In this document: one piece after another, positions 15,288 through 22,359 of the stretch
Layout: each line of letters begins with the position of its first letter
Numbering within the stretch: the stretch's first letter is position 1
DNA from: an uncultured Eubacteriales bacterium
Lineage (GTDB): Bacteria; Bacillota; Clostridia; Oscillospirales; CAG-272
Direction of reading: 5' to 3'
Length of the DNA: 64,000 nucleotides
NCBI GenBank assembly: GCA_905205065.1
Contig: CAJLCI010000010.1
Span: forward strand, 1-64,000
Position numbers and translations under genes: made by a program
The notes under the pieces: generated by a model
The model's input: only the letters and a program-made list of their open reading frames with translations
Database searches by the model: none
What the model was told of the DNA's origin: nothing

Positions 15288-16847
15288 ATGATAGGAAAAA
15301 AACTTACAGAGCTCAGGAAAATACGCTCAATCTCTCAGGAAAGTCTGGCTGAACGTCTTAATGTCTCGCGTCAGACAATTCAGAAATGGGAAAGCGATAC
15401 ATCTACACCCGATATATCCAATCTTATTGCACTAAGCGAGCTGTTCGGAATAACAATGGAGGAGCTTCTCGGAATTGCGTCAAAGCAGAAACAGAATATG
15501 CGTTATCCGTCAGAAAAAACTCCGGATTATGAAAATATGGGAGGAGCTTTTTATGATCAGCTCCTTTTGGAATTTCGACAGGCATCCGAGGAAGGAAAAG
15601 ACATTGCCTTTCTCAGCGGACTCTTTACGGAGATCAACAAATTACCTAACAGCCGCGCCAAAAAGGATCTTTCAGAAATAGCCTGCCGGATAATAAATTC
15701 TGCGCCGCAAAGAATTGATTATCCGTATAACGAGCCGTCGGATATAGGCAGCATTATGCTGCTGTCTGATTTTCCCGAAGCGGAAAAAATACCTGACTGT
15801 AATATTCTGAGAGACAAAATTCGCGGTGCGTGGCTTGGCAGAATTATCGGCTGTGATCTCGGCAAACCCCTTGAAGGCATGCACAGAAAGGATATGATTC
15901 CCGGTCTTACCGCATGCGGCAATTATCCGATTCACCGTTATGTAACGTCTGACGACGCGACAGATACCTTTAAACCGAATCTTCTTGCAACTATAGATGC
16001 TATTGAAAAGGCTGAAGCCGCCACAGTAGATGACGATACAAACTACACAGCCATGGCAACGTATCTTATAGATCATTACGGCCGCGATTTCACCCCGTAT
16101 GAGCTTGCGCGCCTTTGGGTAAATGTCCAAATAAAAGAAATGTACTGCACTGCAGAACAGGTAGCTTTTGTCAATACTCTGAACGGATACCGTCCGCCGG
16201 ATACGGCAACCCGCTACAATCCGTACCGAGAATGGGTCGGTGCTCAAATAAGAGCCGATTATTACGGTTATATAAATCCGGGCAACCCCGGAGCCGCAGC
16301 TGAATATGCATTTCGTGACGCAAGCATATCCCATGTAAAAAACGGTATTTACGGATCCATGTTTGTTGCAGCTATGATATCAAGAGCCGCTGTAAGCAGT
16401 AACACATCGGATATTGTCCGTACAGGACTTCGCTGTATACCCAAAACCTCTCGGTTATACAAAGCTGTATCGGAAGTTATTGACGGTTACGAGAATGGAA
16501 TAAACTTTTCCGATTGGTCTGCGCGATTCAATAAGGAATGGAATGATGAAATTCAACACCATTGGTGTCATGTTATTTCAAATGCATGTATAGTAACCGC
16601 GGCGGTTTTATACGGCAAAGGAGATTTCTCTGAGAGCATAAGCCTTGCGGTAAGCGAGGCTTTCGACACAGACTGCAACGGTGCTACTGTAGGATCAATT
16701 ATAGGCATGATGTGCGGAGCTTCGGCTATTCCGGAAAAGTGGTACAAACCTTTTCACGGAAAACTGCGTACATCAATAAACACGATAGGAACAGTTACTA
16801 TAGATGAACTTATTGAAAAAACGATGACGCACATTGCAAACAAATAA
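15288..16847 (+). CDS. XRE DNA-binding domain fused to ADP-ribosylglycohydrolase domain, paralogue 2
   Basis: A 519-residue tandem paralogue of the preceding gene, 49 nt downstream with its own AGGAAAGG site; the two probably form one transcript. The order is the same: XRE helix-turn-helix (LTELRKIRSISQESLAERLNVSRQTIQKWE), a conserved linker (LSGLFTEINKLPNSRAKKDL), then the hydrolase with GAWLGRIIGCDLGKPLEG near 180, VDDDTNYT near 247 and DTDCNGATVGSIIG near 461. The helix-turn-helix recognition helix is nearly identical to that of paralogue 1 (VSRQ-QKWE), so both may bind the same DNA site. Most differences lie in surface residues of the catalytic domain and in the linker. Both copies keep the metal-binding acids, which argues against decay of either one. 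Confidence 0.85.
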   Translation: MIGKKLTELRKIRSISQESLAERLNVSRQTIQKWESDTSTPDISNLIALSELFGITMEELLGIASKQKQNMRYPSEKTPDYENMGGAFYDQLLLEFRQASEEGKDIAFLSGLFTEINKLPNSRAKKDLSEIACRIINSAPQRIDYPYNEPSDIGSIMLLSDFPEAEKIPDCNILRDKIRGAWLGRIIGCDLGKPLEGMHRKDMIPGLTACGNYPIHRYVTSDDATDTFKPNLLATIDAIEKAEAATVDDDTNYTAMATYLIDHYGRDFTPYELARLWVNVQIKEMYCTAEQVAFVNTLNGYRPPDTATRYNPYREWVGAQIRADYYGYINPGNPGAAAEYAFRDASISHVKNGIYGSMFVAAMISRAAVSSNTSDIVRTGLRCIPKTSRLYKAVSEVIDGYENGINFSDWSARFNKEWNDEIQHHWCHVISNACIVTAAVLYGKGDFSESISLAVSEAFDTDCNGATVGSIIGMMCGASAIPEKWYKPFHGKLRTSINTIGTVTIDELIEKTMTHIANK

Positions 16848-16938
16848 AATATAATATACGAAAAAAAATCACCAAATAGTTCAGTTATCTTCATCTGAAA
16901 AAATAAAACGGCTCCTGCTCTTGCTTGATCACACAATA

Positions 16939-16985
16939 AAAGCCTTACTCGATATTAAAAAATACCGAGTAAGGCTTTGTTTTTT
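16939..16985. terminator. Bidirectional terminator between convergent units
   Basis: AAAGCCTTACTCG and CGAGTAAGGCTTT form a 13-bp stem, with a T run on the plus side and A-rich sequence on the left that gives U residues on the minus side. It separates the XRE-hydrolase pair from rpsR. Confidence 0.85.
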
Positions 16986-16998
16986 GTCAGAACTAAAA

Positions 16999-17259
16999 TC
17001 AGTCACTGATATAAGGAAGAAGAGCAACGTGGCGGGCACGCTTAATTGCAACAGTAAGCTGACGCTGATGCTTAGCACACGTTCCGGTAATACGGCGCGG
17101 AAGAATTTTTGAACGCTCGCTTACACACTTGCGAAGTCTTGCTATATCCTTATAATCAACCTGGTCAATTTTATCTGCGCAGAAAGCGCACACCTTTCTG
17201 TGTCTGCGGACAAAAGGACGCGCGGGCTTCTGCTGAACATTTTCTTTTTCGTTTTCCAT
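16999..17259 (-). CDS. rpsR: 30S ribosomal protein S18
   Basis: An 86-residue small-subunit protein that pairs with S6 on 16S rRNA. The core [13 protein letters not shown] starts at residue 18 and is followed by IDYKD-like ([35 protein letters not shown]), the strongest S18 signature. Two pairs of cysteines (CAFC, and C44/C60-type positions) indicate the zinc-binding variant, so the protein may be subject to replacement under zinc limitation where a Cys-free copy exists; none is seen here. The N-terminal 17 residues are charged and variable. Last gene of rpsF-ssb-rpsR. Confidence 0.97.
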   Translation of the reverse strand: MENEKENVQQKPARPFVRRHRKVCAFCADKIDQVDYKDIARLRKCVSERSKILPRRITGTCAKHQRQLTVAIKRARHVALLPYISD

Positions 17260-17347
17260 GGTTCTGTTAAACCTCCAATCAATACGGTAAAATTACCGCA
17301 GGAATAATCACAAATACACTAAAATTATAAATCAAAAGTACCTGCCC

Positions 17348-17821
17348 CTAAAACGGCAAATCGTCATCGCTGGCAAGATCTTCAAAAGCACTGTCTGGAA
17401 CAGATGAAGGAGTAAAAGCCGTCGCAGTACTGTTCTGAACAGACTCTGCAGATGAAGTAAAGCTACGGTTAGCGGCAGTATATCCCTCTTCCGCAGATTT
17501 GCTTTCAACAAATGATACTTCATCAGCTACAACCTCGAAATCATAACGTTTCTGTCCGTTCTGATCCGTCCAGTTGCGATTCTGAAGAGCTCCGAGAACA
17601 AAGATGGATTTTCCCTTGACGAAATATCTCGATACAAATTCAGCCTGCTGTCTCCATGCAGTAACACGAATAAAATCCGTTTGAGGCTGTTCACCCTGTT
17701 TTGTAAATCTGCGGTTTACCGCAATCGAAAATGTAACAACCGGAACTCCGGACGGCGTCTGTTTAAGCTCGGGATCGGCTGTCAATCTGCCAATAAGAAG
17801 AATCTTATTCAAGCTTGCCAT
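17348..17821 (-). CDS. ssb: Single-stranded DNA-binding protein
   Basis: A 157-residue SSB. The N-terminal OB fold (residues 1-105) begins MASLNKILLIGRLTADPELK and includes VVTFSIAVNRRFT and the aromatic stretch FIRVTAWRQQAEFVSRYFVKG. A Ser/Ala/Thr-rich linker leads to the acidic tip DDDLPF, the docking peptide for RecO, PriA, RecQ and other partners. It is placed between rpsF and rpsR, the order conserved in most Firmicutes and many other bacteria. Confidence 0.97.
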   Translation of the reverse strand: MASLNKILLIGRLTADPELKQTPSGVPVVTFSIAVNRRFTKQGEQPQTDFIRVTAWRQQAEFVSRYFVKGKSIFVLGALQNRNWTDQNGQKRYDFEVVADEVSFVESKSAEEGYTAANRSFTSSAESVQNSTATAFTPSSVPDSAFEDLASDDDLPF

Positions 17822-17879
17822 AATAAAATTCCATCCCTTTCCTTTTTCCTTTGAAATCCTATTCTGCGATTCTCATTAA

Positions 17880-18308
17880 TTATTCAGCATCTGCGGCTGA
17901 ATCTGCCGCACTCTGATCTTCGCCGGCATCTTCTTCCTTTACAGGCTCATCTGCAGCTGCAGCGTCTGCGGAAGAAACAGATACAGCTGACGGTATGCCG
18001 GTTTTAGCCGTAGGTTTAACCGCCTTTGTTATCATCGCGCGCATAGTACCGTCGGTAATATTAAACACACGATTAAGCTCCGCAGGAAGATCCCCCGGTC
18101 CCTCGAATGTAATGAGAGTATAATAACCTTCATTTTTGTCATTGATCGGATATGCAAGTCTGCGCTTGCCCCAATCAGCAACCTCAATAACTTTACCTGC
18201 TGCTTCAATCATTCCCTTAAACTTTTCGATAAGCGCCTTTATTCCCTCGTCTCCGAGATCAAGATCAAATACGAAAAGTGCTTCATAAGACGAAAACTGT
18301 CTTTCCAT
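17880..18308 (-). CDS. rpsF: 30S ribosomal protein S6
   Basis: A 142-residue S6. The conserved fold occupies residues 5-97 (YEALFVFDLDLGDEGIKALIEKF, then VADWGKRRLAYPINDKNEGYYTLITFEG, and a final RVFNITDGTMRAMITKAV). The remaining ~45 residues are an Ala/Asp/Glu-rich tail, longer than in B. subtilis S6 (95 residues) but common in Clostridia. It binds S18 in the platform of the small subunit and opens the rpsF-ssb-rpsR operon. Its AGGAGG-like site (GGGAGGTG) is strong, as expected for a ribosomal protein. Confidence 0.96.
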   Translation of the reverse strand: MERQFSSYEALFVFDLDLGDEGIKALIEKFKGMIEAAGKVIEVADWGKRRLAYPINDKNEGYYTLITFEGPGDLPAELNRVFNITDGTMRAMITKAVKPTAKTGIPSAVSVSSADAAAADEPVKEEDAGEDQSAADSAADAE

Positions 18309-18412
18309 AATATTTACACCTCCCTATGGACGTAAGACCGCGCTGAATTGTTTTTACGGATATTTTTCCGTGTTCTGCGCGGCAAGGAGAAAACAAAGTT
18401 TTCAACTGTATA

Positions 18413-18441
18413 ATTATACCACACCTCTTGTCCGTTGTCAA
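18413..18441 (-). promoter_or_regulatory. Promoter of the rpsF-ssb-rpsR operon
   Basis: On the minus strand TTGACA (18441-18436), a 17-nt spacer and TATAAT (18418-18413): a perfect consensus promoter. Transcription would begin near 18406, giving a leader of about 100 nt. The spacer and boxes lie inside an inverted repeat that reads as a terminator on the plus strand (see 18416-18458). Confidence 0.9.
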
Positions 18442-18458
18442 GAGGTGCGGTATTTTTT
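18416..18458 (+). terminator. Plus-strand terminator-like hairpin overlapping the rpsF promoter
   Basis: ATACCACACCTCTTG and CAAGAGGTGCGGTAT pair over 15 bp with one mismatch, followed by TTTTT. Only the plus strand has the T run. No plus-strand gene ends here, so it may stop antisense transcription, or the inverted repeat may act as DNA. The flanking genes upp and rpsF both run leftward. Confidence 0.55.
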
Positions 18459-18493
18459 ATCAAAAAACTCTTTATTATTCTTATTAAGTTAGA

Positions 18494-19123
18494 TTACTTT
18501 GTTCCAAACAGCCTGTCCCCTGCATCCCCAAGTCCCGGAACAATATATGCATGTTCATTCAAACAATCGTCGAGCGCAGCACAATAAATATCAACGTCAG
18601 GATGATCCTTCTGTACTTTTGCAACACCTTCGGGAGCCGCAACAAGATTGAGAAGGCGAATATTGGATGCTCCGCGTCTTTTAATCTGCGTAACGGCGTC
18701 GGATGCGCTGCCTCCTGTCGCCAACATCGGATCGGCAAGAATTACAAGACGCTCGCTGATGTCGGCGGGAAGCTTGCAGTAATACTCTACAGGCTCGTGA
18801 GTTTCCGGATCACGGTACAAACCGATATGTCCAACTTTAGCCACGGGAACAAGATTTAAAAGTCCGTCGACCATCCCAAGACCTGCACGAAGAATCGGGA
18901 CTATTGCAAGTTTTTTTCCTGTAATAGCCTTTCCGGTCATTTTTGTCACCGGAGTTTCAATTTCAACGTCATCAAGCGGAAGATCACGGGTAAGCTCATA
19001 TCCCATCAATACTGTAATTTCACTGAGCATCTGGCGAAAATCTTTACTTCCGGTCTCCTTTTTGCGCATAATAGTAAGCTTATGCTGAATAAGCGGATGA
19101 TCGATTACATGCAAAGCACCCAT
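18494..19123 (-). CDS. upp: Uracil phosphoribosyltransferase
   Basis: A 209-residue cytosolic salvage enzyme that makes UMP from uracil and PRPP; length and sequence are those of the family. It opens [20 protein letters not shown], has the [12 protein letters not shown] flexible region, the PRPP-binding loop [16 protein letters not shown] near residues 129-144, and ends with [13 protein letters not shown], the uracil-binding region. It stands alone behind its own promoter at 19165-19193 and ends 186 nt before rpsF. Start ATG 19123 is preceded by TAGGAG. Confidence 0.97.
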   Translation of the reverse strand: MGALHVIDHPLIQHKLTIMRKKETGSKDFRQMLSEITVLMGYELTRDLPLDDVEIETPVTKMTGKAITGKKLAIVPILRAGLGMVDGLLNLVPVAKVGHIGLYRDPETHEPVEYYCKLPADISERLVILADPMLATGGSASDAVTQIKRRGASNIRLLNLVAAPEGVAKVQKDHPDVDIYCAALDDCLNEHAYIVPGLGDAGDRLFGTK

Positions 19124-19164
19124 ATTTATACTCCTATCACAATTTAATGTTAATTACTCCGATA

Positions 19165-19193
19165 ATTATACACTATTCACGATATTTTTGCAA
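19165..19193 (-). promoter_or_regulatory. Promoter of upp
   Basis: On the minus strand TTGCAA (19193-19188), 17-nt spacer, TATAAT (19170-19165), about 40 nt upstream of the upp start codon. The leader is too short for a PyrR-type attenuator. Confidence 0.8.
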
Positions 19194-19216
19194 TAGTTTT
19201 TTTAGACTATACAACT

Positions 19217-20056
19217 TCATACCTGACGGAAGCCGCTTCCGATTATCTCGCTGCTCGTCGCAATAACAACAAACGCCAAAGGATCAAGGCTGTGTATTAC
19301 TTTTTGAAGTCTCACTGCTTCCGCTCTTCCGCACGCCGTAAGAAGCATGGTCTTGTCATCTCCGGTATATGCGCCGTATGCCCTGACAACTGTAGCTCCG
19401 CGTCCGAGCGTTTTGATAATATAATCATTGAGCTTTTCCGCTTCTGTGGTAACGATTGTAAAATACTTGCAGCTATCCATATTCTCTATTACGCTGTCAA
19501 CTAAAAACGCACGCGCAAACAGCCCCAAAAGTGAATATAAACCGGTTTTTATATCAAACACAAAAAATGCTGAAATAACAATAACAAAATCAACAAAAAG
19601 CAAACATTTTCCGACATCTATAGATGAATACTTTTTTATAATCAGCGCAATGATGTCAGTTCCTCCGGATGTAGCATCACACCTGAATATCAGCGCTGAA
19701 CCTATCGATGTAAGTATAATTACAAAAATAAGTTCCAAAAACGGCTCGTCTGTTACGGCGGCTTCAAGAGGAATCGTTATTTCAAAAAGCTTCATAAAGG
19801 CGGAATAAAGCAAACTGCAATAGATTGTTTTAATACCGCAGGATCTGCCGAGAAAAATGAATCCGATTATTAAAAGAATTACATTAAGAAATACAATCAA
19901 ATTCGATGTACTGATCTGCGTAAGTTCTCCAAGCAAAACAGAAATACCGCTTACTCCGCCTATTGTGAATGAATTGGGTATCTCAAAAAAATAAACTTCC
20001 AATGCTATAAAGAGCGTCCCCAGAGTAATCATCACATAATCTTTAATTTTATACAT
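19217..20056 (-). CDS. YitT-family membrane protein with DUF2179 domain
   Basis: A 279-residue integral membrane protein. Five to six hydrophobic segments fill residues 5-170 (for example MITLGTLFIALEVYFFEIPN, and LNVILLIIGFIFLG), with the family motif GGVSGISVLLGE near 33 and DATSGGTDIIALII near 127. The soluble C-terminal DUF2179 domain (about 195-275) carries LGRGATVVRAYGAYTGDDKTMLLT. Such proteins are common in Firmicutes, often in several copies, and their transport role is not established. The gene is monocistronic between upp and the sugar-uptake operon. Confidence 0.88.
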   Translation of the reverse strand: MYKIKDYVMITLGTLFIALEVYFFEIPNSFTIGGVSGISVLLGELTQISTSNLIVFLNVILLIIGFIFLGRSCGIKTIYCSLLYSAFMKLFEITIPLEAAVTDEPFLELIFVIILTSIGSALIFRCDATSGGTDIIALIIKKYSSIDVGKCLLFVDFVIVISAFFVFDIKTGLYSLLGLFARAFLVDSVIENMDSCKYFTIVTTEAEKLNDYIIKTLGRGATVVRAYGAYTGDDKTMLLTACGRAEAVRLQKVIHSLDPLAFVVIATSSEIIGSGFRQV

Positions 20057-20098
20057 TTTTCATACCTTTTATCAATCTTTGCATCAGCAAGTTACCTT

Positions 20099-20150
20099 AA
20101 AAAAATCCGCCGTTTCGCTTCAGACTAAAATAATCCGGCGAAACGGCGGA
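20099..20150 (-). terminator. Terminator of the carbohydrate-uptake operon
   Basis: TCCGCCGTTTCGC (20106-20118) and GCGAAACGGCGGA (20138-20150) form a perfect 13-bp stem; the A run at 20099-20105 gives a U run on the minus strand. It lies about 120 nt after the last permease gene and closes the operon that starts near 32770. Confidence 0.88.
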
Positions 20151-20270
20151 ACCCGTTAATTTCAATACCCGGAAATTATGTCAAAACAAGTTTGCACAAT
20201 TTCAAAATATTATATCCAATTTATATCTCATATACTCATATACGGTTCTGTCCGCAATATACCGGAACAA

Positions 20271-21344
20271 TCAGCCGACAATTCCCGAACGCTCTATACC
20301 TTGAATAAGGTATCTCTGACAGAACAGGTAAACAATTACCAGCGGAGCAATAATCACAAGTCCGCAGGTATTGCGTATAGCCGCTTCATATGTTGTCTGC
20401 GCCGCGAAATCTTTAATATACAATGATTTCGGAATTGCAACAACATCCGGCAAAAGCTTCGGACCTGACGAAGTAAAGAACAGATTTACGTAAAAATTAT
20501 CAGTCCACTGCCATGAGAAAGCAAAAAGGAATATTGTTATCATCATAGGAATTGAAATAGGAATGATAATTCTCAAAAATGTCGAGACAACACCTGAACC
20601 GTCAATGTATGCTGATTCTTCAAGTTCATCAGGTACTCCGCGGAAAAACTGTCTCATCATATAGATGTACAATCCGTTCTTAAATGCAAGCCCTCCCAAT
20701 GATAGAAGTACCAGCGGCCAATAAGTATTAGTAAGATCTATTGAGTCAAATCCTAATACCTTTAAGCCCGGAAATACTCCGCCGCCGAGAAGCTTAAATA
20801 TTCCGAGAACATCAAAATACTTAAACTTGATAAGCATTGCAAATTTCAATGTATTGTGCGGTACAATCATTGTAAAAATCACGCACGCAAAAAGAAATTT
20901 ATTACCCTTGAATTTGAATTTTGCAAAACCGTAGCCAATAAGACAACATATAAATGTCTGAACAACGGCACAAAGTAGGGACAGTGTAGTCGTGTTAAAC
21001 AATGCCTCAAAATATCCGTTTTCAGTAAAAATAGCTTTGTATGTATTAAGTGTGGGATAACGAGGAATCAGTTTTACCGTTACATCTACAAAGTCATTTG
21101 AACTCATGAAAGAGGACATAATCTTCGAAAAGAACGGCTGAAGGATAACATAAGAAACGCCTATCAGCAAACCAAGTCTGAATAAATACCAGAGGGCGCT
21201 GACAACAAAATTCGTAGACAAATATTTAATCTTGAATCGAGTCCAGCGGCTCGTTCGGTCAAATTCAACACGAATTTTGTTTTTGCTTTCTTTAAGCACC
21301 GCGGTACCTTCGCCCACATGTGCTTTTTCAAATTTCTTTTTCAT
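20271..21344 (-). CDS. CUT1 carbohydrate ABC transporter permease, MalG type (second pair)
   Basis: An inner-membrane permease of the binding-protein-dependent sugar importers, 357 residues from ATG 21344 (AAGGAAATAATG). The longer frame to 21404 overlaps the upstream gene and lacks a better site. The N-terminal ~45 residues are charged and cytoplasmic, followed by six membrane segments. The EAA loop that docks the ATPase reads ELEESAYIDGSGVVSTFLRI (about residues 237-256), with the conserved Gly and the following IP. A large periplasmic-side loop between segments 1 and 2 (VKLIPRYPTLNTYKAIFTENGYF) is typical of MalG-like partners. It pairs with the preceding gene. The last gene of the operon. 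Confidence 0.9.
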   Translation of the reverse strand: MKKKFEKAHVGEGTAVLKESKNKIRVEFDRTSRWTRFKIKYLSTNFVVSALWYLFRLGLLIGVSYVILQPFFSKIMSSFMSSNDFVDVTVKLIPRYPTLNTYKAIFTENGYFEALFNTTTLSLLCAVVQTFICCLIGYGFAKFKFKGNKFLFACVIFTMIVPHNTLKFAMLIKFKYFDVLGIFKLLGGGVFPGLKVLGFDSIDLTNTYWPLVLLSLGGLAFKNGLYIYMMRQFFRGVPDELEESAYIDGSGVVSTFLRIIIPISIPMMITIFLFAFSWQWTDNFYVNLFFTSSGPKLLPDVVAIPKSLYIKDFAAQTTYEAAIRNTCGLVIIAPLVIVYLFCQRYLIQGIERSGIVG

Positions 21345-21360
21345 TATTTCCTTCACCCCC

Positions 21361-22341
21361 TTAATCGCGTCTCTGGTAGAATACGAATGCCGAGAGCACC
21401 GCAACTACCAAACCGATACATGCAATTACAAGGAGGAAATACATCCATGACATTGCCGCACTGAGAACATTTCCGCCAGCCTGCGAATAAATACCGGATA
21501 TATAAGTCATTACCTTATTCGACGACGAGGTAAATGCATCAATAACCGTATATACTGCATTTACAAGAATCATCGGAGAAATCATTGGTACCGTAATCTT
21601 CCAGAAGGTTTCCCACTGCGTTGCGCCGTCAATATCGCATGACTCATAAATCGCAGGTGAAATCGACTGCAAGCCGGCAAGGAAGATGAGCATCTGTACA
21701 CCGGAACGGTTGATTATATCGTAGATGTTGTTAATCATCTGTGTAACATACTCAACAAGCTCAGTTCCCACCTTCATTGATGAAAACAACCAGCTTATAT
21801 CCGTCGCCGAAACAATTTCCGAAACAGCATTGCCTCCGCTTGCTCCGGTACTGATTCCGCTTGAAGTATCATTCATACTTTCAAGCAATGTGTTTGTAGA
21901 ATCTATTTCGGCTATAAGTCCTGTCTGAAGTATAACAGGAACAAACAGGATGGCACGGAATGCAGCGCGTCCTACCATTTTTTCATTGAGAATTACAGCA
22001 AGAAAAAGACTGAAAATTACAATTGCCGGAACATCAAACAAGAGCTGCTTCAAACCGCTGATAAGAATTTGTACAAATTCTGTATCCTCAAAAAGAGCTT
22101 TTTGATAATTAGCAAATCCGACGTTATGAAGAATAAAGCCTCCGCCGTCAACAGCCGCAATAGTTTCAAATTCGCTGAAACTGTAAATAATAGAATTAAC
22201 AATAATCGGAAGATAAATAACTACAAAACCGATTACAAACGGAAGAACAAATATCCATCCGGATTTAGCTTTTCTCTTATCAAGAGATGCCGCGCGTCTG
22301 CGCTTTGCCGGACTTTTGCGCTTAACTGCAGTAGTACTCAT
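21361..22341 (-). CDS. CUT1 carbohydrate ABC transporter permease, MalF type (second pair)
   Basis: A 326-residue permease with a basic N-terminus (KRKSPAKRRRAASLDKRKAK) and six membrane segments. The EAA loop reads AIYESCDIDGATQWETFWKI (residues ~220-239). It has an unusual insertion of about 65 residues, rich in Ser, Thr and Asn, between membrane segments 3 and 4 (IDSTNTLLESMNDTSSG... through YVTQMINN), which most MalF/LplB-type permeases of this size lack. Start ATG 22341 follows AAAGGAAGGG. The spacing to neighbours is 18 nt upstream and 16 nt downstream, so translation is coupled within the operon. Confidence 0.9.
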   Translation of the reverse strand: MSTTAVKRKSPAKRRRAASLDKRKAKSGWIFVLPFVIGFVVIYLPIIVNSIIYSFSEFETIAAVDGGGFILHNVGFANYQKALFEDTEFVQILISGLKQLLFDVPAIVIFSLFLAVILNEKMVGRAAFRAILFVPVILQTGLIAEIDSTNTLLESMNDTSSGISTGASGGNAVSEIVSATDISWLFSSMKVGTELVEYVTQMINNIYDIINRSGVQMLIFLAGLQSISPAIYESCDIDGATQWETFWKITVPMISPMILVNAVYTVIDAFTSSSNKVMTYISGIYSQAGGNVLSAAMSWMYFLLVIACIGLVVAVLSAFVFYQRRD

Positions 22342-22359
22342 AAATATTCACCCTTCCTT

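Noticed and set aside
15672..16334. Long minus-strand open frame under the second XRE-hydrolase gene
   Set aside because: It opposes a gene with intact XRE and hydrolase motifs and has no ribosome binding site or domain of its own.
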